16,554 nt of DNA, from contig DAOVHI010000012.1 of assembly GCA_030671985.1 (NCBI GenBank), positions 1 to 16,554 on the forward strand. The letters are read 5' to 3'. The notes under the pieces were generated by a model, which was given only the letters and a program-made list of their open reading frames with translations, did not search any database and had not been told where the DNA came from. Position 1 is the first letter of the stretch, and each line of letters opens with the position of its first letter. Of the stretch, positions 1 through 6,991 are shown piece after piece. The DNA comes from a bacterium (GTDB taxonomy: Bacteria > JAHJDO01). Made by a program: the position numbers and the translations under genes.

Positions 1-798
1 AGGAGGCGGCCAGCAAAATGGGCCGCCACGTCTCTGGTCGTCCGGCAGCACCCCGTCAATGGAATGCCCATTCTTAACAGCTCCTTTTGGGTTAATGCCT
101 ACAGGCTTAAAAGGACTGGCCTGCCAGGAATGATCCTTGTACTTAAAACCTGCATATGCATTCCTGTTTCCGAGCCAGCCTTTGAATATTTTTGCGCAGC
201 GTTTCACTTCTTCCAAGTCTTCCAAGTCTTCCAGATAGACCGCCACAGCTAACCGACTCGCTCCAGCCAGCGTTCCCCAGTTATTGGGTCGTTGTTCGTG
301 AGTGGAACGCAAGGTCTTTCCGCTTTTAAAACGATAGGAAAGGCAGTCCCGAAGCCAGCTCTTAAAACGCAGCTTTTCCTCTTCGGGCAGACCGACCAAG
401 TCAGCCGCAATGACATAAGCCATAAGCTGTTTTCCCAACACCAGGACCGTACCGCCACGTTCAGTACCCATTATCATCATGCAGGCTGAGACAACATCTT
501 TCCGATACCGCTCTTCTCCTGTTTTGGCATAAACCAATGCCTTAGCCATGATTTGTACATTCGCTCTGCTGTACTGCTTGTCTAACTCCGGAAAAGAAAT
601 TGGTTCGGAGGCTGCTATTTTGAGCCTATTCCATGCAGTTCCTGAAGCAGGACATTCGGCCAGTCTTTCAGAACTTACCCATATACCCATGGACAAATGT
701 ACACGACGAGAGATTTGTTCGGCATTCCCATTACTATACGACACAAAAACCACACCACATAAAAGGACGACGCCTATGACCGCTCTATGTCCTCTCAT
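1..798 (-). CDS. Secreted alginate-lyase-like protein, partial (3' end outside window)
   Basis: An uninterrupted frame of 266 codons starts at the ATG at 798-796 and runs off the left edge without a stop. Residues 1-26 look like a signal peptide: basic MRGHR, a hydrophobic core and a likely cleavage after GNA. Motifs at about 170-181 (RPNNWGTLAGAS) and 252-266 (a DDQRRGG block ending in WPPP) resemble the alpha/alpha-toroid alginate lyase family. The probable role is cleaving or trimming an extracellular or periplasmic polysaccharide. It lies 68 bases downstream of the copolymerase gene on the same strand, which fits a lyase belonging to the exopolysaccharide locus. The substrate cannot be read from the sequence, and the C-terminal half, where further catalytic residues might lie, is missing. 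Residues 189-197 contain a small (EDL)-type repeat from a 9-base tandem repeat near 207-232. The frame and secretion are well supported; the family call is moderate and rests on recalled motifs. Confidence 0.7.
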   Translation of the reverse strand, partial: MRGHRAVIGVVLLCGVVFVSYSNGNAEQISRRVHLSMGIWVSSERLAECPASGTAWNRLKIAASEPISFPELDKQYSRANVQIMAKALVYAKTGEERYRKDVVSACMMIMGTERGGTVLVLGKQLMAYVIAADLVGLPEEEKLRFKSWLRDCLSYRFKSGKTLRSTHEQRPNNWGTLAGASRLAVAVYLEDLEDLEEVKRCAKIFKGWLGNRNAYAGFKYKDHSWQASPFKPVGINPKGAVKNGHSIDGVLPDDQRRGGPFCWPPP

Positions 799-866
799 AT
801 ACTTAGCATCCTGACTGTGTTTTGATTCTTTGCCCGCAGAAGAAAGACTAATGACAAACTACGCCG

Positions 867-2453
867 TTACCACTTAGGAATTGAGTAGATATATGGCAAA
901 TCCGTATAGTTATATACGTCTTCCGGCCGCTTGAGAGTATGATCGAAAAATTCCAGCAAAAACCCGATAGTGACCCCGACAATCAAACCAAGCAAAAGAC
1001 CAAGCGGAATAACTTTCTTCTTGTCTGGAAAGACAGGCGCAGTAAGAACCTTGGGCTTACTCAAAATACCCACATTAAACAAGGTATCAACCTTGGTATT
1101 GGTAGCAATGTTGATCTCCTCTAAGCGCTTAGCAAAGGTTTTATATGACCCCGCCAAAAGATCAATCTCCCGGCTAATCCTATTACTTTTTATCATGTTT
1201 TTATATAGCTCCACATTGCGTTCTTCCAGATTACGTAATCTGCCTTCCATGACGACGATGTTCTTTTCAACCCCCTGTAGTTGTGCTTTTTGAGCATTGA
1301 TATAACGTTGAACTTCCGCCTTCAATGATCTATAGATATTTTGTATCTCCTTCTCTATACGCTGAACCTTCGGGCTTTCCAGAGTATAGGTCCTTAGAAG
1401 ACCTTGTTTTTGTAGTACCAAGCTATGAAGCCTTTTTCCGAAATCTCCTATTTCAATATCATCCACCGATGTAAAAAAATTAATATCTTGTGAATGCTGC
1501 GTCTCTTGAGCATCAATATGATGTTGAACTTCTGTATTTAAGGATTTGTAGATATCCTGAATCACCTTTTCTGTGTGCCGAACCTCTGGACTTTCCAAGG
1601 GGTAAATTTTTAGAAGATCGTGTCTTTGCAATATTAGAGTATAAAGCTTTTTCTCAAAATCTCCCATTTCAATATCGCCCACCGAAACGAAAAAATCAAT
1701 GTCTCGCGAATTTAGAGAATCCTGAATATGCTGAATATACGCCTTATTTTCAGTACGTTTATTTTTTAAATCGGTAATTTCTTTTTCCAAATTTTCCTGA
1801 ATCAGCAAGTTGGACTGTATCTGTCGTCTTGGATCTGAAATGTTGTCCTTCTCTGCCAATTGAACTAATTTATCCTCCTGCCTTTTGAGTTCCTCATTAA
1901 ATCTACGAACTTGTTCATAAAAGAAAGATTTTGCTTCTTTTGGATTATACAATTCCGACCTATAACTAAGATATTCTTGAAGATAAGCCTGTAGGATTTG
2001 TTCTGCCCTCTCAGGATTTCGCCATGTAAAACTAACCTTGATGACGCTCGACTTTGGAGCAAGCTCAATAGAGAGATTTTCCTTCATCTGATCGATTAGC
2101 TGGCGAACTGCTTTCTCTGAAGAATACTCGTTTTTAAAAAATTTGTTTTCCTTTTTTAATTGCCTGACAGTTCTCTCAGCCACAGAATAAGAGGTCAGTA
2201 TCTGCATCTCGGAAAACAAATCATCCTCGCTTATCCGGATCATTTTCGCCCGAAGGTCATCCACGCTCTCCTGACTCTTAAGTGGACGGCTGCTTTTGAC
2301 CAATATCGAACCAGTGGAAACGAATATGGGAGGCCAGAAAAAGACAATCAAGCCGGCGGCAATAACGAATATTACCATGGTACAGAAGATTATATTTTTT
2401 CTAATAAATAGCGTGGTAATAAATTCACGGACATAATCTTGAGTTTTAATCAT
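867..2453 (-). CDS. Wzz/GumC-type polysaccharide copolymerase (chain-length determinant)
   Basis: This 528-residue inner-membrane protein probably controls chain length and couples polymerisation to export of an exopolysaccharide. A first membrane helix spans about residues 20-40 and a second about 481-500. Between them is a large periplasmic, mostly coiled-coil region. The N-terminal Wzz fold (about 41-170) contains the typical NPERAEQILQAYLQEYL stretch at 146-162. A Pro-rich segment (about 466-476) precedes the last helix, followed by the usual FFDHTLKRPEDV tail at 502-513. No kinase domain is fused, so the cytoplasmic partner would be the separate BY-kinase-like gene upstream. Residues 249-392 are an exact-length tandem duplication (2 x 72), lengthening the coiled coil. 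The start is the ATG at 2453, with a weak GAGGG about 9 bases ahead and 16 bases after the preceding gene's stop. The family call is secure from topology and motifs. Confidence 0.88.
   Translation of the reverse strand: MIKTQDYVREFITTLFIRKNIIFCTMVIFVIAAGLIVFFWPPIFVSTGSILVKSSRPLKSQESVDDLRAKMIRISEDDLFSEMQILTSYSVAERTVRQLKKENKFFKNEYSSEKAVRQLIDQMKENLSIELAPKSSVIKVSFTWRNPERAEQILQAYLQEYLSYRSELYNPKEAKSFFYEQVRRFNEELKRQEDKLVQLAEKDNISDPRRQIQSNLLIQENLEKEITDLKNKRTENKAYIQHIQDSLNSRDIDFFVSVGDIEMGDFEKKLYTLILQRHDLLKIYPLESPEVRHTEKVIQDIYKSLNTEVQHHIDAQETQHSQDINFFTSVDDIEIGDFGKRLHSLVLQKQGLLRTYTLESPKVQRIEKEIQNIYRSLKAEVQRYINAQKAQLQGVEKNIVVMEGRLRNLEERNVELYKNMIKSNRISREIDLLAGSYKTFAKRLEEINIATNTKVDTLFNVGILSKPKVLTAPVFPDKKKVIPLGLLLGLIVGVTIGFLLEFFDHTLKRPEDVYNYTDLPYIYSIPKW
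1278..1709 (-). repeat. 216-bp in-frame tandem duplication inside the copolymerase gene
   Basis: Residues 249-320 and 321-392 align over 72 positions without gaps; I count 41 identities (57%). Matching landmarks are DIDFF/DINFF, GDF, LESP and IY.SL..EVQ. At DNA level the copies are offset by exactly 216 bases; for example tttcaatatc occurs at 1451 and 1667. The copies lie in the periplasmic coiled-coil part. Their divergence says the duplication is old and has stayed in frame. Confidence 0.93.
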
Positions 2454-2469
2454 AACTCATCCCTCATTA

Positions 2470-3564
2470 TTAATCTTCGTTCGGTCCAATCCAATCCACT
2501 GAATCACCAATCCCGAAACTCCAACCGCGGAATAGGGTTATTTCTGAGATCTGCCGCATAAGCTGCGCCAGACTTGCAATACGCGTCTTAGACACAAAGA
2601 TGATGTCGCCCGGTTTTAAATAGAAAAATGAACTGCAACGTTTAAGCTGAGTAACATCCTTCAGATTGAGGCTCCTGGCTATCCACTTCTCCTTGTGCGC
2701 TCTGAAGACAACCACATTCCGGAGTTCAGCATTTGAAGTGTGACCACCTGCCAGAGTAAGAGCCTGAAAGACAGCAATCGGTTTATCTATTTTGTATGCC
2801 CCGGGACGCGCGATTTCACCAACGAGATAGATAACAGAGCCCGACTGTTCGTGGAGGAATAGGCTCACATCCAAACCAGGTAGATACTCTTTATAGTGTC
2901 CCTGAAGCATTGCTCTTACTTCTTGGATAGTCTTTTTAGCCACTATGTAATCCCCGATCAATGGAAATGTGGCATAGCCGTCAGGACGCACAGTAGTAAG
3001 TTTGCTGAGGCCTCGTGTCGAGGTATGCAAATCTCCTCGTAATTGTTCAATCCGAGCGTTGAAACCCGGCACTGTCACATAGATTTCGGGATCTTGAAGG
3101 ATGGAGCTATAGCGTTTTTTGAGTTCATCTCTTAATTCAGAAGGAGTCTTTTCCAACACATCAACCTTTCCAAGATAAGGAAGAATAATTGTTCCATTGG
3201 GCAGAACTTCCTGGGTTTCATTCAATTTAGGCAAGTCAACGAACTTGACGCTTATTGTGTGGTATAAGGTAATAGGAAATTTATCCACTTTTGTTCTTCT
3301 AATCTGGTACAGGACATCCAGCACATCGCCGGGGGTGATAAGATATTTGGAGAAAAGACCTAAGTCCGAAGGATATGCCCCTTGATCAAAGGAAAAGGTA
3401 GTCGTTCCAAGAGATACTTCGCAGTCTCTTTGAATGGGTCTGGAGACAGAACACCCCTGAATAAACACAAGAAGCAAGACCATGGCTGCACCTAAAGCCA
3501 ATACGCGAGTTATTTGATGCCTCAAAACATCTCGCACTGTCCTAATCTTTACTGCCTTTGCCAT
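2470..3564 (-). CDS. Wza-type outer-membrane polysaccharide export lipoprotein
   Basis: The product (364 residues from the chosen start) would form the outer-membrane exit channel for exopolysaccharide. A signal peptide ends in the lipobox FIQGC, with the acylated Cys at residue 38. A polysaccharide-export (PES) region starts near YLITPGDVL (75-83). An SLBB-type segment with VGEIARPGAYKID lies at about 248-260, followed by LKPGDIIFV at about 316-324. The PES beta-motif appears twice, at about 121-165 and 192-236. The frame could also begin at a GTG at 3600, overlapping the upstream stop, but that has no ribosome site. The ATG at 3564 has GGAGG seven bases ahead and gives a normal signal peptide, so I chose it. 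It lies between the kinase-like gene and the copolymerase gene, as in Wza/Wzc loci. Confidence 0.88.
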   Translation of the reverse strand: MAKAVKIRTVRDVLRHQITRVLALGAAMVLLLVFIQGCSVSRPIQRDCEVSLGTTTFSFDQGAYPSDLGLFSKYLITPGDVLDVLYQIRRTKVDKFPITLYHTISVKFVDLPKLNETQEVLPNGTIILPYLGKVDVLEKTPSELRDELKKRYSSILQDPEIYVTVPGFNARIEQLRGDLHTSTRGLSKLTTVRPDGYATFPLIGDYIVAKKTIQEVRAMLQGHYKEYLPGLDVSLFLHEQSGSVIYLVGEIARPGAYKIDKPIAVFQALTLAGGHTSNAELRNVVVFRAHKEKWIARSLNLKDVTQLKRCSSFFYLKPGDIIFVSKTRIASLAQLMRQISEITLFRGWSFGIGDSVDWIGPNED

Positions 3565-3596
3565 CTCAAATCCTCCATTGTCTATAAAAAGGGTCT

Positions 3597-4586
3597 TCAC
3601 CGTTTGGAAATTAAACGGTAAAAAGCTCTTGACACATAATACTTTCGTTTATTAAGAACAATACCAATATGCTGCGCACCTGACTGTCTAAGTTTTTCCT
3701 GAGCAAGTTGGACTACTTCCCATTTCGTCTTTTCGCATTTCACTACCAACAAAAATCCGTCCACGGCCGATGCGATGTTGCTCACTTCTGAAGAGGCGAG
3801 CAAGGACTTCCCGTCAATGAGTACAAAATCAAAGTTTTTCTTAAACATCTCCAGATTTTTCTTAAATATTTCATCAGATAGCGACATATTCCCATCTCCG
3901 GCAGGCAGAAGATAGAGTTGCTTATAGCCTGTGGGAATGATAGCCTCCTCGGCAGAAACAGTGTTATCCAGAATACCTTGGAGCCCCGGCTCATTGGAAA
4001 CACCAAAAAGCCGGTTAATATAAGGAGCGTCGCTACTGCTATCAATCAGCAACACATTCCGTCTCCCATACACTGAAAGCCCGAAAGCTGCGTTTACTAC
4101 AGCAGTGGTTTTCCCCTCCATGGAAAAGCAACTGGTGCAATAGAAAGTGGTTAAACCTCGATCCATCCCCATGAGATTGCTTTCAATGACTGAGAGTTCC
4201 TTCAAGTTTGAACCTAACTGTTCCTCTGCCCTTTTAGAAAGACACGGAATGTCTGCCTCGACCATTGAATTTCGTTTGGAAATGAGTTTCTTCAAAAGTT
4301 CTCCGACCTGAACCTTGGATTTTTTGACTTGCTTCTTCAGTTCGGATTTCTCCTGATATTCAGACTCTTTTTCTCCCCCTCCGAGAAATTGATCTTTAAA
4401 GGAGCCTTCTTGCTCAGGATGTCTCTGTTGTTCTTCCGAGGAACGGGAAGATAAAAATTTTTCGGCATAGGAACCGGATTGAGAAGCCTCCCCTTTCGTT
4501 TTTTTTGAAGCCCCTGCCTTATTTTTTCGTTCTTTATCTGGAGGGTCCGATTTATCGGGTCCAGGTGCCCATGAATTAACAACCAT
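3597..4586 (-). CDS. CpsD/CapB-like BY-kinase family ATPase with altered motifs
   Basis: This 329-residue cytoplasmic protein has a C-terminal P-loop domain of the bacterial tyrosine kinase (Wzc-C/CpsD) and MinD-like type. The Walker A region SCFSMEGKTT lies at 152-161, the Walker A' position is LLIDSSSD (179-186) and the Walker B position is FVLIDGKS (254-261). Canonical family members have a DxD in Walker A' and IDTPP at Walker B; here the second Asp is Ser and the Pro pair is replaced. There is no clear C-terminal Tyr cluster, only scattered Tyr at about 316, 317 and 323. Residues 1-110 are highly charged and probably disordered, with a repeated GS(Y/F)x(E/D)(K/Q)FL motif at 38-45 and 61-68. 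The expected partner is the copolymerase. The fold assignment is firm, but kinase activity is doubtful. AGGAG lies 11 bases before the ATG; the stop TGA touches the alternative start of the next gene. Confidence 0.82.
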   Translation of the reverse strand: MVVNSWAPGPDKSDPPDKERKNKAGASKKTKGEASQSGSYAEKFLSSRSSEEQQRHPEQEGSFKDQFLGGGEKESEYQEKSELKKQVKKSKVQVGELLKKLISKRNSMVEADIPCLSKRAEEQLGSNLKELSVIESNLMGMDRGLTTFYCTSCFSMEGKTTAVVNAAFGLSVYGRRNVLLIDSSSDAPYINRLFGVSNEPGLQGILDNTVSAEEAIIPTGYKQLYLLPAGDGNMSLSDEIFKKNLEMFKKNFDFVLIDGKSLLASSEVSNIASAVDGFLLVVKCEKTKWEVVQLAQEKLRQSGAQHIGIVLNKRKYYVSRAFYRLISKR

Positions 4587-4650
4587 TTATCTCTTAACTC
4601 CTGTGATTTCGTGTCCGTTGCCCTGATAGTAACACATTTTTCCCTTTATA

Positions 4651-5655
4651 TCAATGGAAGAATAATCGCCACCATGATTGTCCCTGAGCAGTCTCATTAG
4701 AAGAAGGCTCGCCTTGAATGGTGGTAAAATCGGGCAATGCTTTTTCTGTATGAGAAACTATTTCTTTGTCTTCTCGCTTTCTCTCTTTTGCTTTTTGAGG
4801 CACTTCGCCTCTTTCTATGAGAGAAGCTCTGATTTCTTTTTCAAGCCCCAAAGAAGAGACAGCCTCTGTAACAATATCTCGATCAATAGCTTTCCGCTCT
4901 TGCGATACGCCAATAACCAGAGAGGCGTCGCAGATGTTATTAATAAGTCGAGGTGTGCCGCTGCTTTTTTGGTGGATGAGAGCTATTGTCTCGTCTGGAA
5001 AATAAGGGCTTCCCAATGCTCCTGATTCAAGAAGTCTGTAATAGATGTATTCTTTGGTCTCTGCCAGACTAAAAGGTTTGAGATAATATCGTCGACGAAT
5101 TCGTTGATCAAGTGCCTCTAGGCGGGGATTTTTTAAAACTTTTGTGAATGAAAGAAAAGAAGAGTGAGCAAAAAAGAAAAACTGAAAGGGATAAAACCCG
5201 TCACAATTGTAATTGGAGAGCATCCTTATTTTGATGAGAGTAGATATCTGATAATGCTGAGCCTCATCAAGTATAATCGGCAAGTAGCCATGATTGTCTT
5301 TTTGCTGATCCAGATACTGAAAGAGCTGGGTCTGAAGAGAATCTTCATCATTGCTCTGCGGAGTCAATTTCAATTTAAATAGAATCTGTTCCAGCAATTC
5401 TTTGTAACTTGCCACCGGAGTTGATACGTTGAGAACGAACTGACCATTCTTTTTCAACTCCTTTAGAAGACGAAGACAGAGCAAGGTCTTCCCCATTCCA
5501 TATTCACCTAGAATCAAAAGAAACGGTTCTCTTTCTTTAATTCCGGACAACAGATAGCGAAGCGCGCCCTTATGCTTTTCAGATTCAAAGAAGACAGAAG
5601 GTGTTGGTTGACCTGGAAAAGCCTTTGAGTTCATGTGATAAAAGCTCTCGTACAT
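4651..5655 (-). CDS. ExeA-like AAA ATPase of the exopolysaccharide locus
   Basis: The 334-residue product resembles the ExeA / XrtA (PEP-CTERM)-associated ATPases found with exosortase-type polysaccharide loci. It opens MYESFYHM, close to the usual MYExFYG opening of the family. Walker A GEYGMGKT is at 50-57 and Walker B PIILDEAQ at 126-133. A basic LDQRIRRRYYL stretch (182-192) fits the arginine-finger region, and GTPRLINNICDASL (233-246) fits sensor 2. The C-terminal 60 residues are charged and end WWRLFFH; no peptidoglycan-binding or membrane domain is evident. An in-frame GTG at 5670 is possible, but its bases form the GGAG ribosome site (5665-5668) of the ATG at 5655, so I took the ATG. 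It is the first gene of the polysaccharide run, 64 bases upstream of the kinase-like gene. No exosortase is visible in the window, so the XrtA link is inferred. Confidence 0.82.
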   Translation of the reverse strand: MYESFYHMNSKAFPGQPTPSVFFESEKHKGALRYLLSGIKEREPFLLILGEYGMGKTLLCLRLLKELKKNGQFVLNVSTPVASYKELLEQILFKLKLTPQSNDEDSLQTQLFQYLDQQKDNHGYLPIILDEAQHYQISTLIKIRMLSNYNCDGFYPFQFFFFAHSSFLSFTKVLKNPRLEALDQRIRRRYYLKPFSLAETKEYIYYRLLESGALGSPYFPDETIALIHQKSSGTPRLINNICDASLVIGVSQERKAIDRDIVTEAVSSLGLEKEIRASLIERGEVPQKAKERKREDKEIVSHTEKALPDFTTIQGEPSSNETAQGQSWWRLFFH

Positions 5656-5687
5656 AAGCCACCACTCCACATTGCACGGCTTCGCTA

Positions 5688-5716
5688 AAGGTACACCATG
5701 CTTCGACGCATGTCAA
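5688..5716 (-). promoter_or_regulatory. Weak candidate promoter for the polysaccharide genes
   Basis: A perfect TTGACA (5716-5711) is followed after 17 bases by TACCTT (5693-5688), a poor -10 with 3 of 6 matches. The spacer holds a dyad, CATGC-N6-GCATG, at 5697-5712. It lies in the only gap between the PP-loop gene and the first polysaccharide gene. The dyad could be an operator or could be chance. Confidence 0.25.
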
Positions 5717-5729
5717 GACAAATTGCCTT

Positions 5730-6728
5730 CTATGCAATTCTCCAACTCTCAATATCTTTATCGGAAACACGTTCTCCCCGTTCAAGCTTGATCTCTTGAC
5801 ACTGTTTGTTTTTGAGCATATCAATAGACATAGATGCTCCTGCTTTTTTACAATATGTTGAGCATAATAAAGATGCTATTCTAATGTCTTCATTGTTTGC
5901 ATTGCGCCCCAGAAGAACCACTGGACCAGGCACGCTTTGAGGCTCAATGCATATCATCTTATCCCCGGCAAGCTTAAGCAATTTATTGTTTTCCCTTTCA
6001 TTTCTTCCAATTATAACTTTTGCACCCGATGGCAATCGAAAATGGCGGCCGATTTTTAACAATTCAATATCGTTTAATGTAAAATCCGATTTGAATTTCG
6101 TTAGGTCTTTTATGCGCCTTGCGAAATTAGGCTCTGTAAGTAAACATCCGCCGGCTGGTGTTGAGAACTCCCGAATCTCATATCGCTTTGCCAGCATAAA
6201 CTGATGTTTTCTTGACCTGCCCTGAATGTTAAACAAGCCATCTCGATCTATCCATCCTTTTATTTCAGGAACGGTGGGCGTAAGCAGCTTTGCCGACAAA
6301 GGACGAAGGATCAACCCCTTTAAACCTGAATCCCTGTCCGCAATATTCATAGCATCCCTGCGCTGGGACATTGGTCTTTCTCCAAGAACTTCCCCTGTAA
6401 TTAAGAAAGAAGCCCCTATTTCTTTCATGTATTGCCCTGCCTTTATTAGCATATGGACCCTGCAGTCTAAGCATGGATTCATATTCTTGCCATAACCATA
6501 TTTAGGATATTTTATAATATTTAGAAAATCCCGAGACGCCTCGTGAGAATGCAATGTTATGCCTAGTTCGTCAGCGCTTTTTTCTGCATAAGAAGACGTT
6601 GCAGACTTTATTGATTCTGAAAAAACATGAGCAACGGTAAAGCCGTATACATCAATACCCTGCTCCATTACTATCTTTGCGCTCAAAGCGCTGTCAAGCC
6701 CTCCGGATATTAAAGCAACTGCTTTCAT
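5730..6728 (-). CDS. PP-loop tRNA thiolation-type enzyme with C-terminal NFACT-R-like domain
   Basis: This 332-residue cytoplasmic protein probably adenylates and thiolates a tRNA base, in the manner of ThiI or MnmA. The PP-loop SGGLDS is at 8-13. NPCLDCR (84-90) supplies Cys86 and Cys89, and PAGGCLLT (191-198) supplies Cys195, matching the placement of paired catalytic cysteines in thiouridylases. From about residue 215 the C-terminus (motif FRLPSGAKVIIGRNEREN, 230-247) resembles the NFACT-R / DUF814 RNA-binding module seen fused to such PP-loop proteins. The fusion and length look complete. The modified base (s4U8, s2U34 or another) cannot be told from the sequence. The start is the ATG at 6728, with AAAGGGG just upstream and a good promoter at 6763-6792. 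It ends in TAG and is divergent from the tRNA gene. It is not part of the polysaccharide pathway by content, although transcription may read into that locus. Confidence 0.8.
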   Translation of the reverse strand: MKAVALISGGLDSALSAKIVMEQGIDVYGFTVAHVFSESIKSATSSYAEKSADELGITLHSHEASRDFLNIIKYPKYGYGKNMNPCLDCRVHMLIKAGQYMKEIGASFLITGEVLGERPMSQRRDAMNIADRDSGLKGLILRPLSAKLLTPTVPEIKGWIDRDGLFNIQGRSRKHQFMLAKRYEIREFSTPAGGCLLTEPNFARRIKDLTKFKSDFTLNDIELLKIGRHFRLPSGAKVIIGRNERENNKLLKLAGDKMICIEPQSVPGPVVLLGRNANNEDIRIASLLCSTYCKKAGASMSIDMLKNKQCQEIKLERGERVSDKDIESWRIA

Positions 6729-6762
6729 AAACCCCTTTACCTGTTATTGCTCTGCTTTGCAT

Positions 6763-6792
6763 AATATAACATATAGACCGAATATGCGTCAA
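6763..6792 (-). promoter_or_regulatory. Promoter of the PP-loop gene
   Basis: TTGACG (6792-6787) and TATATT (6768-6763) are separated by 18 bases, each matching 5 of 6 sigma-70 consensus bases. The -10 lies about 35 bases before the ATG at 6728. Confidence 0.55.
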
Positions 6793-6827
6793 AAACAGGA
6801 CATTTCTACTTTGGCTTGACATTCTAC

Positions 6828-6857
6828 TTGACTGAAGACAATCTAGTGTGTTACATT
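6828..6857 (+). promoter_or_regulatory. Candidate promoter of tRNA-Glu and downstream genes
   Basis: TTGACT (6828-6833) and TACATT (6852-6857) are 18 bases apart, which would start transcription about 10-12 bases before the tRNA. A second TTGACA at 6816-6821 has no -10 at a suitable distance. It is divergent from the promoter at 6763-6792. Confidence 0.4.
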
Positions 6858-6875
6858 ATAACTCGTTTCAAAAAT

Positions 6876-6951
6876 GTCCCCATCGTCTAGTGGCCTAGGA
6901 CTGTAGGTTTTCAATCTACCAACGGGGGTTCGATTCCCCCTGGGGATGCCA
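6876..6951 (+). tRNA. tRNA-Glu (anticodon UUC), CCA encoded
   Basis: A complete 76-base cloverleaf can be folded by eye. The acceptor stem is GTCCCCA with TGGGGAT; the D arm includes GTCTAGTGGCCTAGGAC; the anticodon stem is GTAGG/TCTAC with loop TTTTCAA; the T arm is GGGGG/CCCCC with loop TTCGATT; discriminator G and genomic CCA follow. The anticodon TTC reads Glu codons GAA/GAG, and the overall sequence is close to the well-known bacterial tRNA-Glu. The first acceptor pair is G1-U72 instead of the common G1-C72. The next gene starts 40 bases downstream with no visible terminator. Confidence 0.96.
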
Positions 6952-6991
6952 AGGTCGAGGTCTGGTAATTCAAAATGCGCGAGTATAAAAA

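Noticed and set aside
548-814. Plus-strand ORFs near the left edge (64-252, 292-489, 548-814) and the minus-strand ORF 249-458
   Set aside because: They are out of frame with the 266-codon minus-strand lyase-like frame, which has a signal peptide and family motifs.
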